The translations under genes were made by a program, and so were the position numbers. This document shows, piece after piece, positions 1 to 11,327 of a stretch of DNA of 64,000 nt (within the stretch, counting starts at the first letter, position 1; each line of letters starts with the position of its first letter). The stretch covers positions 62,001-126,000 of the forward strand of contig NZ_QHLX01000006.1 in the NCBI RefSeq assembly GCF_004135675.1, given 5' to 3'. Origin of the DNA: Marinitoga lauensis. Lineage in GTDB: Bacteria > Thermotogota > Thermotogae > Petrotogales > Petrotogaceae. The notes beneath the pieces are model-generated. The model was given only the letters and a program-made list of their open reading frames with translations, had not been told where the DNA came from and did not search any database.

Positions 1-643
1 AGAGAATGATATTTTATTATACTTAATTTCCAAAGGTTTTGAAAATAAAGAACAATATATTTATAGTGTTTACCATGAAAAATTATATCAACGTGCTGTT
101 TCAGCTATTTACCAATATTTAATTGATAATGTCTCAGTCTCAGAAAACGAAATTAAAGATGAATATAACAAAAATAAGGACAAATATTATAAGCCACAAT
201 CAGCAAATATTAAACTCGTTTTATTCAGCTCATCAGATGACGCATCTTTAGCTTATCAAAAAATAATAGATGGATATTATTCTTTCGATGATATCTATTT
301 TAATAAGCTCACAACTAAAGAAGCTACGATTATAAAAATTAATCTGGAGGATAATACAAGTAATTTGATAAAAACTATTAAATCATCATTTCCAGGTGCT
401 ATATTAAAACCTATGAAATATAATAATAATTATTACGCTTTAATAAAAATAGATAAAAAAATACCAAAACAGCAGATGTCTGTAGAAGAAGCTAAATCAA
501 AAATTATTGAAAATATAAAAGATGAAAAAGCTAAAAAGTTATTTGATAATTTAGTTGCTTCAGAATTTCAAAAGTTTAAAGATAATTCTGAAATTATTAT
601 AAATTCAAAATTTTTTAAAGGAGATGAATCAAATGGTAACTAA
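1..643 (+). CDS. SurA/PrsA-like peptidyl-prolyl isomerase (3' part)
   Basis: The frame is open from base 2 of the window to the stop at 643, so only the C-terminal ~213 residues are present. The start lies upstream. The visible part has the helical SurA N-terminal pattern (a KEQYIYSVYHEKLYQRAV-like helix, then an EIKDEYNKNKDKY segment), which normally precedes a PpiC-type domain, and it ends in a long charged helix. Proteins of this family sit outside the cytoplasmic membrane and help secreted or envelope proteins fold. The PpiC active-site pattern is weak here, so it may be a chaperone without isomerase activity. The next gene starts 10 bases before this stop, which suggests an operon. The family call is fairly secure; the activity is inferred. 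Confidence 0.65.
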   Translation, partial: ENDILLYLISKGFENKEQYIYSVYHEKLYQRAVSAIYQYLIDNVSVSENEIKDEYNKNKDKYYKPQSANIKLVLFSSSDDASLAYQKIIDGYYSFDDIYFNKLTTKEATIIKINLEDNTSNLIKTIKSSFPGAILKPMKYNNNYYALIKIDKKIPKQQMSVEEAKSKIIENIKDEKAKKLFDNLVASEFQKFKDNSEIIINSKFFKGDESNGN

Positions 644-932
644 AGAACAAGTTATGGAAGCATTAAAAAATGTATATGATATGGAAGTTGGTTTTGATGT
701 TGTATCTTTAGGACTTATTTATGATGTTAATATAGATGAAGAAGATAATGTTCATGTATTAATGACATTAACAACTCCTATGTGTCCGTTAGCAGGTTTT
801 ATTACAGAAGATGCTAAAAACAAAATAGGCTCTATTGAAGGAGTAAAAAGTGTAAATGTTGAATTAACCTTTGATCCTCCGTGGGATCCTTCAAAAGCAT
901 CAGATGAGGTTAGAACTATTTTAGGGATATGA
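633..932 (+). CDS. MIP18/DUF59 family metal-sulfur cluster assembly protein
   Basis: A 99-residue single-domain protein of the DUF59 family (SufT/PaaD-like), which helps Fe-S cluster assembly or delivery. Family hallmarks seen are VVSLGLIYDVNID, the TTPMCPL segment with its conserved cysteine, and VELTFDPPWDPS near the C-terminus. The ATG at 633 is chosen over one at 624. AAAGGAG at 617-623 is 9 bases upstream of 633 but directly abuts 624. It overlaps the foldase gene upstream and prmC downstream (ATGA at 929), so the three are probably co-transcribed. The exact client proteins cannot be inferred. Confidence 0.9.
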   Translation: MVTKEQVMEALKNVYDMEVGFDVVSLGLIYDVNIDEEDNVHVLMTLTTPMCPLAGFITEDAKNKIGSIEGVKSVNVELTFDPPWDPSKASDEVRTILGI

Positions 933-1756
933 CATTAAAAGAATACCTGAAAAAATATAAAAATATTATCACTAAAAAGGGGATTAAAAATCCCCTTTAT
1001 TTTGTTGCAAAAATTATTTCTGAAATCACCAATACAAATATAACCAAAATATTAATAGAAAAAGAATATATCCTTCCTGAAAATTTATTACATAAATTAA
1101 ATAAAATAATAATTGAAGATTATCCTCTTGAATACATTACACATAAAGTTATCTTTTATGGATATGAATTTTATGTGGATGAGAGAGTATTAATTCCGAG
1201 AATTGAAACAGAAGATTTAATAAAAATCGCTATTAACATAATAAAAGATAAACATTATAAATATATTATGGATATTGGAACAGGTAGTGGAATCATACCC
1301 ATAATACTGAAAAAAGAATTGCCCTATTTAAATATATATGGAGTTGATATTTCAAAAGATGCTCTAGAGGTGTCAAAAATCAATGCAAAAAAGCATAACG
1401 TTTCTATCAATTTCATCCAAAGCGATATATTTAATAATATTTCTGAAAATATTATAAATCGTTTAGATTTTATTATATCCAATCCTCCTTATGTAGAAAC
1501 CTCTTTTTTTGAAAATAGTTCTTCACTAAAATATGAACCTAAAATAGCCCTGGAAGCTGGTAATGATGGACAAGATTTCTTTAGAAATATAGCTAATAAT
1601 TATCCTGAAATTCTAAAAGCAAAACATTTTTTATTTGAAACCACTGAATTTAATATCGAAAAAACCGTTGAAATTTTATCCAAATTTGGAAAATGCAATA
1701 TTTATAAAGACTCTTTTAATTTTAGAAGATTTGTAGAAAAACTTCATCTAAATTAA
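929..1756 (+). CDS. prmC: Peptide chain release factor N5-glutamine methyltransferase
   Basis: 275 residues, the normal length for PrmC/HemK. The enzyme methylates the glutamine of the GGQ motif in release factors RF1/RF2 using S-adenosylmethionine. An N-terminal helical domain is followed by a Rossmann methyltransferase with IMDIGTGSGIIPI (SAM loop, near residue 115) and the diagnostic catalytic ISNPPYVE motif (near residue 185). The start overlaps the stop of the DUF59 gene. The gene ends about 60 bases before a bidirectional hairpin terminator shared with convergent ileS. Confidence 0.93.
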   Translation: MTLKEYLKKYKNIITKKGIKNPLYFVAKIISEITNTNITKILIEKEYILPENLLHKLNKIIIEDYPLEYITHKVIFYGYEFYVDERVLIPRIETEDLIKIAINIIKDKHYKYIMDIGTGSGIIPIILKKELPYLNIYGVDISKDALEVSKINAKKHNVSINFIQSDIFNNISENIINRLDFIISNPPYVETSFFENSSSLKYEPKIALEAGNDGQDFFRNIANNYPEILKAKHFLFETTEFNIEKTVEILSKFGKCNIYKDSFNFRRFVEKLHLN

Positions 1757-1813
1757 CAAATAAATATAATATAATATAATATAATAACAAAAAAGGATGA
1801 TAAAGATGAAAAG

Positions 1814-1842
1814 AAGTGCTGCCTTTAAATATGGCAGCACTT
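1814..1842. terminator. Bidirectional hairpin between prmC and ileS
   Basis: Perfect 10-bp arms (AAGTGCTGCC at 1814-1823 and its complement at 1833-1842) flank a 9-base loop between the convergent ends of prmC and ileS. On the minus side an AT-rich tract with several T residues follows. The T-run on the plus side is weak. Confidence 0.75.
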
Positions 1843-1851
1843 TGATGTTTA

Positions 1852-4599
1852 TTATAATTGTTCTAAAACATTCACACATCTTGGACATGCATCTGGATAT
1901 TTTTCATTTGTTCCAACTTCTGGATGTATCTTCCAACATCTTTCACATTTTTTACCTTCCGCTTTTACAACCTTTACCTTTGCATATTCACCTTCATATC
2001 CTTCATCAACTGTTCCTAATTCAAATTGAGAGGTTATGAAGAGATCTGCAACAAAATATGGATCATATGCGCTTAATATTTCTCTTAATTCTTCTGATTT
2101 TGGTTCAACTATTATTTTAGCGTCTAATGGATGACCAATGAATTTTTCTCTTCTCTTTTCTTCTAAGGCCTTTGTTATATCTTCTCTTAATTGGAATATT
2201 TTATTCCATTTTTCCTCTAAATCGTTATCAAAGTATTTTTCATTTACTTTTGGCCATTCTTCCAATTGAATAGTTTCGTATTTTTTAGTTGGTAAATAAT
2301 CATATATTTCCTCTGTTGTAAATGCTAATAATGGAACCATTAGTTTTGTTAACGTCACTAACGCTTCATACATAACTGTTTGAGCTGATCTTCTTAATCT
2401 TGATTTTGGTAATTCTGTATATACTCTATCCTTTATTATATCTAAATAAATAGAACTCATTTCTACTGTACAGAAGTTATTTATAAGATGATGAACTCTG
2501 AAAAATTCATATTTTTCATATGCATCAGTTACTTTTTCTATTAATTGATGAATCTTCATCATTGCCCATTTATCCAATTCTTCCATTTCTTCATAAGGAA
2601 CAGCATCTGTCTCTGGGCTGAAATCAGATGTGTTACCCAATAAAAATCTTATAGTATTTCTATATTTTCTATATACTTCTGTTTGTTGCTTTAATATATC
2701 AAATGATACTCTTATATCCCCTCTATAATCACTTGATGCTACCCATAGTCTCAATATATCTGCCCCGTATTTGTCTATAACATCAAATGGACTTATTACA
2801 TTACCCAATGATTTTGACATTTTTTTACCATCTTTATCTTTAATAAAACCGTGAGTTAATACTGTTTCATATGGGGCTATACCATTTTTAGCTACAGATA
2901 AGAAAAGTGAACTCTGGAACCATCCTCTGTGCTGGTCAGTGCCTTCTAAATACATATCAACAGGATATTTCTTTAAATCATCTCTTACATTAACTACTGC
3001 ATCCCATGAAGAACCGGAATCAATCCATACATCTAAAATATCTTCTTCTTTCTTAAAATGTACCCCTCCACATTTTGGACATTTATATCCTTCCGGCAAA
3101 AAGTCTTCTACAGGTCTTTCATACCATGCATTTGTTCCTTCTTTTTCAACGATTTTTATTACATTATCCATAACTTGAGGATCTATAAATGTTTCTCCAC
3201 AGTCACTACAGGATAATGCTGGAATAGGAATACCCCATGCCCTTTGCCTTGAAATACACCAATCCGGTCTATCCTGAACCATCGCAGTAATTCGATTTTC
3301 TCCCCAATCTGGAATCCATTTTACTTTTTTAATTTCTTCTAAAGCTTTTTCTCTTAAATTATTTTCATCAACTGATATGAACCATTGCTCTGTTGCTCTA
3401 AATATAACTGGATTTTTACATCTCCAACAGTGTGGATAAGAGTGTCTGATATCAGCTTGCGCAATTAAATGACCCGATTCTTTTAAATCCTCGATAATCA
3501 TTTTATTTGCTTTCCAGATATGTAATCCTTTATATTTTCCTGCTTCTTCTGTAAATACCCCTTCATGATTTACAGGAGATAATACAGGGAGGTTATATTT
3601 CAAACCAGTTTGATAGTCTTCAGCACCATGTCCTGGAGCAGTATGAACACACCCAGTACCGTCCTCAAGGGTTACATAATCTGCCAATACTATTAATGAT
3701 TCTCTATCCATAAATGGATGTTTTGCTTTTTTATATTCTAAATCCTTACCTTTAAACTCTTCTAAGATTTCGTATTCTTCAACTCCAGCTATTTTTAATA
3801 GATTTTCCAATAATCCTTTTGCCAATATCCAATTTTCATTACCAACTTTTACTTTAACATAGTCAAAGTCTGGATGTAAAGCTATTGCTACATTTGCCGG
3901 TAATGTCCATGGAGTTGTTGTCCATATAACAACATATGTATTTGGTTCATCTAATAATTCAAACTTAACATAAATTGAATGTGATGTGTGATCATGATAT
4001 TCTATTTCTGCTTCTGCTAAAGCAGTTTCACAACTTGGGCACCAATAAATTGGTTTTTTATTTCTAAATACATTTCCATCTTCTACCATTTTTTTCAAAA
4101 TTCCCAATACTTTTGCTTCGTATTCTGGTTTTAATGTAACATATGGTTTTTCCCAATCTCCTCTAATACCAAGCCTTTTAAATTCTTCTTTTTGTATATT
4201 TACATAATTCAAAGCATAATCTTCACATAATTTTCTTATTTCAATTTTAGACATAGATTTAGCTTTTTCTCCTAAATCTGTAGTAACCTTATGTTCAATA
4301 GGCAAACCATGTGTATCCCACCCTGGAACATAAGGTGCATTATACCCTTGCATTGTTTTATATTTTATAACAATATCCTTTAAAACCTTGTTTAATGCAT
4401 GTCCTAAATGAATATGGCCATTTGCATATGGAGGTCCATCATGCAAAATATAAGTTGGAGCATTTTCTCTTTCTTTTCTCACATAATGTTCCAGATCCAT
4501 TTCTTCCCATTTTTTTAAAGTTTCTGGCTCTTTGTTTTTTAAATTAGCTTTCATTTTAAACGCTGTTTTTGGCAAGTTTAACGTATCTTTATAATCCAA
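1852..4599 (-). CDS. ileS: Isoleucyl-tRNA synthetase
   Basis: 915 residues, a class I aminoacyl-tRNA synthetase charging tRNA-Ile. The HIGH-type motif is [11 protein letters not shown] (about residue 60), the KMSKS loop is [11 protein letters not shown] (about residue 600), and the editing (CP1) domain contains [10 protein letters not shown] and the [19 protein letters not shown] stretch. Two zinc-binding cysteine clusters are visible: CPSC plus CPKC inside the protein and CERCWK...CPRC at the C-terminus. The start is a TTG at 4599, preceded by GGAGGTG with 8 bases of spacing. This is a long gene with no frame break, unlike many neighbours. The receiver gene lies 15 bp upstream on the same strand. 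Confidence 0.97.
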   Translation of the reverse strand: MDYKDTLNLPKTAFKMKANLKNKEPETLKKWEEMDLEHYVRKERENAPTYILHDGPPYANGHIHLGHALNKVLKDIVIKYKTMQGYNAPYVPGWDTHGLPIEHKVTTDLGEKAKSMSKIEIRKLCEDYALNYVNIQKEEFKRLGIRGDWEKPYVTLKPEYEAKVLGILKKMVEDGNVFRNKKPIYWCPSCETALAEAEIEYHDHTSHSIYVKFELLDEPNTYVVIWTTTPWTLPANVAIALHPDFDYVKVKVGNENWILAKGLLENLLKIAGVEEYEILEEFKGKDLEYKKAKHPFMDRESLIVLADYVTLEDGTGCVHTAPGHGAEDYQTGLKYNLPVLSPVNHEGVFTEEAGKYKGLHIWKANKMIIEDLKESGHLIAQADIRHSYPHCWRCKNPVIFRATEQWFISVDENNLREKALEEIKKVKWIPDWGENRITAMVQDRPDWCISRQRAWGIPIPALSCSDCGETFIDPQVMDNVIKIVEKEGTNAWYERPVEDFLPEGYKCPKCGGVHFKKEEDILDVWIDSGSSWDAVVNVRDDLKKYPVDMYLEGTDQHRGWFQSSLFLSVAKNGIAPYETVLTHGFIKDKDGKKMSKSLGNVISPFDVIDKYGADILRLWVASSDYRGDIRVSFDILKQQTEVYRKYRNTIRFLLGNTSDFSPETDAVPYEEMEELDKWAMMKIHQLIEKVTDAYEKYEFFRVHHLINNFCTVEMSSIYLDIIKDRVYTELPKSRLRRSAQTVMYEALVTLTKLMVPLLAFTTEEIYDYLPTKKYETIQLEEWPKVNEKYFDNDLEEKWNKIFQLREDITKALEEKRREKFIGHPLDAKIIVEPKSEELREILSAYDPYFVADLFITSQFELGTVDEGYEGEYAKVKVVKAEGKKCERCWKIHPEVGTNEKYPDACPRCVNVLEQL

Positions 4600-4614
4600 T
4601 GTAAAGCACCTCCA

Positions 4615-4971
4615 CTAAATTTGTAAAAGTCTATTTATAGTATCTTTGAATTCTGTTAAATCCAACGATTTTACAACATATGCATCCGCTGCCCATGATG
4701 CCATATCACTCTTATAATGACTATATGCTGTCATCAGAATAATTTTTTTATTTGGATATTTTTTTCTAATTTCTGCAGCTAATTCCAAGCCATTCATTTC
4801 AGGCATCTCTATATCCAACGAAATAATATCAAAGTTTTGATCTTTTGACAAAATCTCTAAAGCCTTTTTTGCACAATTTGCCTCAATAACTTCATATCCT
4901 ATATCTTCTAATTCCTCTTTTAATAAGAGTCTAATATTATCTTCATCATCGACAATTAATATTCTTGCCAT
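4615..4971 (-). CDS. Single-domain response regulator (CheY-like receiver)
   Basis: 118 residues forming only a receiver domain, with no output domain. Acidic pocket residues D8-D9, phosphoacceptor D53 (SLDIEMPEMNG), a conserved threonine in ILMTAY and the lysine of VVKS are all present. It lies 17 bp downstream of the sensor kinase gene on the same strand, so it is the likely phosphorylation partner. Without a DNA-binding domain it probably acts by protein contact or in a phosphorelay. The following gene is ileS, which is probably unrelated in function. Confidence 0.92.
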   Translation of the reverse strand: MARILIVDDEDNIRLLLKEELEDIGYEVIEANCAKKALEILSKDQNFDIISLDIEMPEMNGLELAAEIRKKYPNKKIILMTAYSHYKSDMASWAADAYVVKSLDLTEFKDTINRLLQI

Positions 4972-4988
4972 ATTAACCCTCCCAAAAA

Positions 4989-7738
4989 TTAATTTAAAGG
5001 TAATTCAAATCTAAAAATTGTTGATTGTTCATCTGATTTTACTAAATAAAGTTTACCTTTATGTTCTTCTTCTATTATTTTTTTACAAATAGGCAGTCCT
5101 AAGCCTGTTCCCTGAACCTTTGTAGTAAAAAAAGGTGAAAATATCTTATTTTGTTCTTCTTCTGGAATAGGTTCCCCATTATTTTCAATTTGAAAATATA
5201 CATAATCATTTTCAATACCCGTTTTTATATATATAATTTTTTTCATTCGTCGCTTCAATAGCATTTTTTATTAAATTAATTAACACCTGTTTTATTCTAC
5301 TTCTATCACATTTTACATCTATTTTATCAAACATTTTTTCAAATTTCAACTCTAAACCTTTTTGATGTAAAAAATCTTGATACATTAATATGATTTCATT
5401 AATCATAGAATTAATATCGATATATTCAAATGTTGGTATTCTACTACCTCTGCTAAATTCCAATATTTCAGAAACAATACTTTCCAAATGAGATAGCTCA
5501 TCCATAATAATATGGGAATATTGTTTTATTTTTTCTGGTTGATCTAATTTTTTCATCATTCTATTAACAAATCCACCAATTATCGTTAAAGGATTTTTTA
5601 TTTCATGAGCCACTCTGGCTGTCATTTCTCCTATTGCCGCCAATTTCTCCCTTCGAGCAATTTCTTTTTCCATCTTATAATTTTCTGTAACATCATCAAA
5701 TGTTACAATAACCCCTTCTATTACATCAAGGTCTCTATTCCACAATGGAGCTAATTGAATATCAAAAACTTTTTCTTCATTACCCTGATATATTATATAT
5801 TTTGGCATTTTCATTTCTTCTCTGGTGAAAAAAATACTTTCAATAGAATTGATGACGTCTACTCCCAATTTCTCTTTCAATATTTCTGCACTTTCTCCAA
5901 CAATTTGTTCTCTACTCTTGTCAAAAAACAATTCTGCCTTTTTGTTCCATTCAAGTATTTTTCCTTTTCTATCTATAACTATTACTGCAAGAGCTAAATT
6001 TTGTAAAATATTTTCATTAAATCTCCTATAAAAATCTATTAGATTTTTTTGTTCTTCTAAAGATTTTGTTTTATCTTTCAGTTCTTCATAATTTTCAATA
6101 GTTTCAATTGAAAGACCTATACTATCCTGAAATAATCTTAATATTTCAATATCAACAGAAGTAATTTCCTGTCCAGTAAATTTATTATCCGCTATTACAA
6201 CACCTTTTGTTTCCCATTTTCCAGTTATTGGTATAATTACGAATTCATCATATTTTATAATGTCATAAAGATATTGAAGTTCATCATTTTTTAGCTTAAT
6301 CATTTGTGGAACAACATGAATTATATGTTTTTTTGTTACTGCTCTTTCTAAAATTGTTTGACCCTTATATACAATAATTTTATTTTTTACACTTTGCGTC
6401 AATTTGTTATTAGAAGGTAGTTGTATAGCTTCTTCTCTTAAATACTGAACAATATCACCATATTTTAATGCTCTTTTATTAGCTTCTTTCCATATAGCTT
6501 CAACATTTTCATCATCTGATGGACCAACCCAGATTTTTGGAATTAAAATGCCTCGTGTCCTATCTCTTTCTAGATATAACGCTCTATTAAATTTTAATCC
6601 TCTAACACTTGTTAATCCCATTAACATTATTTTTACCGCATTATTTTTATCAAATGTTGATCTAACTGCCTGACTAATTTTATGTAATGAATTCAACTTA
6701 TCCAGATGTTCCCTTTGAATTTTAATTAAGTTCTCATGATTCTTTTTCAATGTAATTAATTTCTCAATTTCATCTTTTAATTTATCATATAAATATATTC
6801 TACTCAATGCTAAACCCAATCTTCTGGTAATATTCCTCAATGAAGATAAATCAAAATTATCAAAATGCTTATAGGGCCTGAACCCAAATCCTTCTTTACG
6901 GTTATAAACGCTGACTACTCCATATTCAATATTGTCAATTATTATTGGAGCATAAATTGCTGATAATATTTCACTCTTAAGTGGCACTGTAAACTTTTCA
7001 AATCTACTTTTTCCTACAACTAAAAACGGTTTTTTATTTTTTTTACATAATCCTTCAAGAGAAACTATATCGTCTAATATATTTTCTTTAATATCTTCTT
7101 CAGAAAAACCTATATACTCTTTTAAAATTAATTTATTACCTTCAACTTTCCACAACAATACCCCTGAGCATGCAACATATTTTTTATTGTTTCCATTATT
7201 CTTTTCATTAAGGTATTTTCATCAAGAATATTTTCAAATAAATCGGTTATTTCTTCTATATATTCTAATCTATTTCTTGTTTCCTCCAATACAAGAAATT
7301 CCATTGTTAATTTTAGTATAATCCCATAACTTTCTGTTTCATTACAAAATTCTCTTAATTTTTCTCCTTTAAATTCATCAGGAACACCAAACGCCCCTAT
7401 TAATGAACCATTTAGAACAATTGGAATCAAATAAATATTTTCTACATTTAAACATTTTAACTCTTCATATTCATCTATTGTAATTTTATATGTTTTTCTT
7501 TCTATTAAATTTTCATATAATCCTTTATTATCTGAAAAATATATTTTGAATTTTTCAACCGCTTCACAATTTTTCGATGCTCCTAATAATTTAATTAAAT
7601 TCCTTGGGGTTCATGAATAAATATAAATATATCTCTATTAAATTTTTTTGATAAACTTTTCGCAGTATCATTTAATATTGTCTTTAGCAAATTAGATGGC
7701 TTTTCATTAGAAAAATTTTTTAATAATTCATTTATCAT
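4989..7738 (-). CDS. GAF/PAS-domain sensor histidine kinase (three frame breaks)
   Basis: Reconstructed as one protein of about 915 residues starting at ATG 7738 (GAGGAGTG just upstream). The frame is interrupted near 7610 (CCCC), 7141 (GGGG) and 5240 (A-run). One added base at each gives a continuous kinase. Order: N-terminal GAF-like region, a second GAF-like region (ALYLERDRTRG area), a coiled-coil linker, a PAS domain (VIVIDRKGKILEWNKKAELFF), a HisKA helix with VAHEIKNP (phospho-His near residue 710), then an HATPase with NLIKNAIEAT and GTGLGLPICKKI. No transmembrane helix is seen, so it is a cytoplasmic sensor. The catalytic part is NtrB-like. The ligand is unknown. The receiver protein encoded next is the probable partner. 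Confidence 0.85.
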
Positions 7739-7894
7739 ATAATCACTCCTCAATGAAAAAACAGAGAATTTTAGAAAATACATTATAACTATCTATATTA
7801 TACTATAAAAATCAAAAATTTTTAACAATAATACCCGGAAATTAAAATTATTTTGATATAATTAGTTATAATTAATTTGAAAGGAGATTTCAAA

Positions 7895-8742
7895 TTGAAA
7901 AAAGAAACTATAAAAGAACTTTTTTTATTACTTTAGGAACCTTTATTAATGCTATAGGCTGGACTTTATTTTTGATTCCATGGAAAATTGTAGGTGGTGG
8001 ATTAAGTGGTATAGGAACTATGATTTATTACGTTACTGGAATTCCCGTGGGAATCAGTTATTTATTAATGAATATTATTCTTCTTTACGTTGCAATGAAA
8101 ATTGTTGGAAAATCATTCGGTTTTAAAACCATTTATGGCATAGCAAGCTCTTCTTTTTTCATTACTTTTTTACAAAACTATTTTAACTCGCCAATAATAT
8201 ATGATCAATTTTTGTCAACAGTAGTTGGTGGAATATTATTGGGTACTGGTATAGGTATAGTATTCCTGGCTGGTGGAAGTACTGGTGGAACTGAAATAAT
8301 TGTTATGATTATTAATAAATATAGAAATGTCAGTCCAGGAAGAACTATGTTTCTATTTGATATAATAATTATTGGCAGTTCAATTTTTATTTTTGGTTCT
8401 TTTGAAAAAATTATATATGGTTATGTAACTATGGCAATAGCTGGATATGCAACTGATCTTGTTTTAGAAGGGCGAAAATCCTCTGTACAATTATTTGTCT
8501 TTTCTGAATCGTATGGTTATATTGCAGATGAAATCACAAAAACTCTTGGAAGAGGTGTTACTGTTATTCAGGGAACTGGATGGTATACCAAAGAAAATAA
8601 AAATATTATTTTGACCATTATAAAAAGAAAAGAATTACCTATTGTTTTAAAAATTATCAAAAAACATGATAAAAATGCGTTTATTTCCATGTCTTCAGCG
8701 GCAGGAGTTTTTGGACAGGGTTTTGAAAAATTAAAAGTATAG
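7895..8742 (+). CDS. YitT/DUF2179 family membrane protein (one frame break)
   Basis: About 282 residues after restoring one T in the T-run near 7926. The start is TTG 7895 behind AAAGGAG (spacing 8). Five to six hydrophobic segments are followed by a soluble C-terminal DUF2179 domain (VIQGTGWYTKENKNIILTII, then AGVFGQGFE at the end), the typical YitT layout. The function of the family is not well defined; transport has been proposed. thiI starts 28 bp downstream. Confidence 0.85.
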
Positions 8743-8770
8743 TATAATATATATAGAGGAGGAATACAAA

Positions 8771-9997
8771 GTGTATGATTTTGTTGTGATAAAATATAGT
8801 GAAATTGGTACAAAAGGCAAAAATAGAAAAGTATTTGAAAGCAAACTAATGAATAACATAATTCTGCAATTAAATCACAAGGTAACAGCAAAAAAAATAT
8901 ATGGAAGAATTATTGTAACTCCTAAAGAAAATAAGAAAATAGATAAAAATATGTTGAATTCTTTAAAAAAGGTTTTTGGTATTAAATCCATATCTCCCGC
9001 TATAGAAGTAAAAAAAGATTATGAAGATATTAGAAATAATATAATAAAATTATTAAAAGATAAAAACATAACTTCCGGTTCATTTAAAGTGGATTCTAGA
9101 AGAACTGATAAATCTTTTCCTATTAGAAGTTTTGACCTAAATAAAAATCTCGGTGCGGACATTCTTGATGAATTTCCTGATTTATTCGTAGACGTACATA
9201 ATCCTGATTATTTGATTAGAGTAGAAATAAGGCACGAACTAGCTTTTGTTTATCTTGAAAACATAGAATGTTTTGCCGGATATCCCGTTGGAGCTGGTGG
9301 AAAAGCAAGTATAATGTTATCTGGTGGAATAGATAGTCCAGTGGCTGCATGGATAATGATGAAACGCGGAATGAAACTAAATGCTATTTCTTTTTATAGC
9401 CCTCCAAGTAATAATGAAAAAACAGTAATGAAATTAATAGAATTAAGCAAAAAATTAAGTGAATTTTATCCTTTTAATTTCTATCATTATATTATCCCAT
9501 TTACAGAAGTACAATTAGCTATTAAAAATTTGAATATTGAAAGTTATTCTTTAATTATGCAGAGACGTTCAATGTTAAGAATCGCATCTAAATTAGCTAA
9601 ACACACCCAAAGCAATGCTTTAATCACAGGAGAAAATTTAGGCCAGGTTGCTTCTCAAACATTGGAAAATATGATAACTATATCAGATGCTACTGATATG
9701 TTAATATTAAGACCTTTAGTAGGATATGAAAAACTTGAAATTGTTAAAAAAGCTCAGGAAATAGGAACATATGATATCTCTATCTGGCCTTATAAAGATA
9801 GTTGTGTAGCATTTTTGCCAAAAAAACCTGCTACAAAATCTTTCCCAGACAAAATGAAAAAATATGAAGAAAAAATCAATAATCTCTTAGAATTAGAATT
9901 AAATGCTTTAAAAAATAGTCTGGTTTATGTGATTAAAAATGGTGAAGTAATTGATAATTATGTATTCTCAGACAAAGAGGTGTTTAAAAGTGAATAA
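8771..9997 (+). CDS. thiI: tRNA 4-thiouridine synthetase ThiI
   Basis: 408 residues; start GTG 8771 after AGGAGG. It adenylates and thiolates U8 of tRNA and can also supply sulfur for thiamine thiazole. An N-terminal ferredoxin-like/THUMP region (to about residue 165) precedes a PP-loop ATPase with LSGGIDSPVAAW near residue 183 and the FAGYPVGAGGKA segment just before it. The C-terminal rhodanese domain found in E. coli ThiI is absent, as in many Gram-positive and thermophile versions, so a separate sulfur donor is expected. The end overlaps the plsC start by 8 bases. Confidence 0.95.
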   Translation: MYDFVVIKYSEIGTKGKNRKVFESKLMNNIILQLNHKVTAKKIYGRIIVTPKENKKIDKNMLNSLKKVFGIKSISPAIEVKKDYEDIRNNIIKLLKDKNITSGSFKVDSRRTDKSFPIRSFDLNKNLGADILDEFPDLFVDVHNPDYLIRVEIRHELAFVYLENIECFAGYPVGAGGKASIMLSGGIDSPVAAWIMMKRGMKLNAISFYSPPSNNEKTVMKLIELSKKLSEFYPFNFYHYIIPFTEVQLAIKNLNIESYSLIMQRRSMLRIASKLAKHTQSNALITGENLGQVASQTLENMITISDATDMLILRPLVGYEKLEIVKKAQEIGTYDISIWPYKDSCVAFLPKKPATKSFPDKMKKYEEKINNLLELELNALKNSLVYVIKNGEVIDNYVFSDKEVFKSE

Positions 9998-10736
9998 ATT
10001 TATTTTATTTTTAAAGCAATTATTGTTAACCATATGGTTTTATGTTGGTTTTTTTGGATATGTTGTTATTTATGGATCTTTAGTTTTATTAATTTCAAAA
10101 ATTATGAAAATGGTTTCCGGAAAAGATAAAGCTGATTCTTATTTAAGAAAAGTTGTTTCTAATTTTGGAAAACGTTCTTTTAAATTAATGGGAATTAATG
10201 TTAACGTAAAAAAAGATTTTGAATTAAAAGATTTAGAGAATGAACCATATATTATAATCGCAAATCATCAAAGCTTATTAGACATTCCTTTAATCATTGG
10301 CTATATTCATCCTGTTGGATTTATTGCAAAAAAAGAACTGGAAAAAGCACCTATTATTTCAACATACATAAAAGCTCTTGGTTCTGTATTTATTGATAGA
10401 AAAAATCCTACTCAAGCTGCAAAAGCCCTCAGAGAATTAAGAAAAAAATTAAATGAAGGCAGAAAACTTGCACTTTTCCCTGAAGGGACAAGAACTCTTG
10501 ATGGAAAAGTTAAACCTTTCAAAAAAGGTTCTTTAATGATTCCATACAGATATGGTATTAAAATCATTCCCGTTACTATAGATGGAACATATCAAATAAT
10601 AAAAAAAGGTGATTATCATTTAACACCTCACGAAGTTAAAGTAAGGATATTTAACCCAATCAATCCAAAAAACTTTGAAAATGAGGAAGAATTGAGAAAT
10701 TATGTTTACAATCTCATTTCATCAGAAATAAATTAA
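9990..10736 (+). CDS. plsC: 1-acyl-sn-glycerol-3-phosphate acyltransferase
   Basis: 248 residues from GTG 9990, chosen because GAGGTG lies at 9977-9982. A longer upstream start would run far into thiI. The enzyme acylates lysophosphatidic acid to phosphatidic acid at the inner membrane. An N-terminal hydrophobic anchor (about residues 8-35) is followed by the acyltransferase motifs NHQSLLD (HX4D, near residue 91) and FPEGTR (near residue 166). It overlaps thiI by 8 bp and is followed 39 bp later by the DUF151 gene. Confidence 0.93.
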   Translation: MNKFILFLKQLLLTIWFYVGFFGYVVIYGSLVLLISKIMKMVSGKDKADSYLRKVVSNFGKRSFKLMGINVNVKKDFELKDLENEPYIIIANHQSLLDIPLIIGYIHPVGFIAKKELEKAPIISTYIKALGSVFIDRKNPTQAAKALRELRKKLNEGRKLALFPEGTRTLDGKVKPFKKGSLMIPYRYGIKIIPVTIDGTYQIIKKGDYHLTPHEVKVRIFNPINPKNFENEEELRNYVYNLISSEIN

Positions 10737-10775
10737 TTTCTGATAATATAGTTATATTTTAAAGGATGTGATTTT

Positions 10776-11327
10776 ATGTATAAAAAGATCGATGTTATTA
10801 CTATGGGACTCGATAAAGTTTCAAATTCTCCCGTAGTTTTTTTACGAATAGAAAATACACATATAGGTCTTCCAATATGGATAGGTGCATGTGAAGCTAC
10901 TTACCTTGCCCTGGCTATTAATGAACAAAAAACACCAAGACCATTAACTCATGACCTTTTACTTAATATACTGGAAAATGAAGGATATTTTTTAAAGAAA
11001 ATAGAAATAAATAACATGGAAAATGATATATACTATTCCAATATTTTTCTTGAAAAAGATGGTAGCGAAATAGTAATAGACTCAAGACCTTCTGACGCAT
11101 TAATATTAGCTGTTAAAAGTAAAGTCCCAATATATGTTAAAGATAAATTGGCTATTGAAAATGGAATAGATATATCGTTTATCCCAATAGAGGATCATGA
11201 TTCTGAAAATGAAGAAAACAAGAGAAAAGAATTTAAGGACTTCCTGGAAAACTTTGATATTGACACTATAAAAAAGCACTTTTTTGACGAAGGGAATGAA
11301 ACCGATGAAAGTGATGACAATAAGTGA
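10776..11327 (+). CDS. DUF151 bifunctional nuclease family protein
   Basis: 183 residues. The first ~130 match the DUF151/BFN family (PVVFLRIENTHIGLPIWIGACEATYLA, then SRPSDALILAVKSKVPIYV), compact proteins described with nuclease activity in plants and conserved in thermophiles. The C-terminus is an acidic, helical tail. RBS AAAGGATG lies just upstream. The gene overlaps the polyprenyl synthase start by about 22 bases, so the two are probably translationally coupled. Confidence 0.87.
   Translation: MYKKIDVITMGLDKVSNSPVVFLRIENTHIGLPIWIGACEATYLALAINEQKTPRPLTHDLLLNILENEGYFLKKIEINNMENDIYYSNIFLEKDGSEIVIDSRPSDALILAVKSKVPIYVKDKLAIENGIDISFIPIEDHDSENEENKRKEFKDFLENFDIDTIKKHFFDEGNETDESDDNK

Noticed and set aside
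1797-2039. Plus-strand frame after prmC
   Set aside because: It starts at the terminator hairpin and lies antisense to ileS; a shadow frame.
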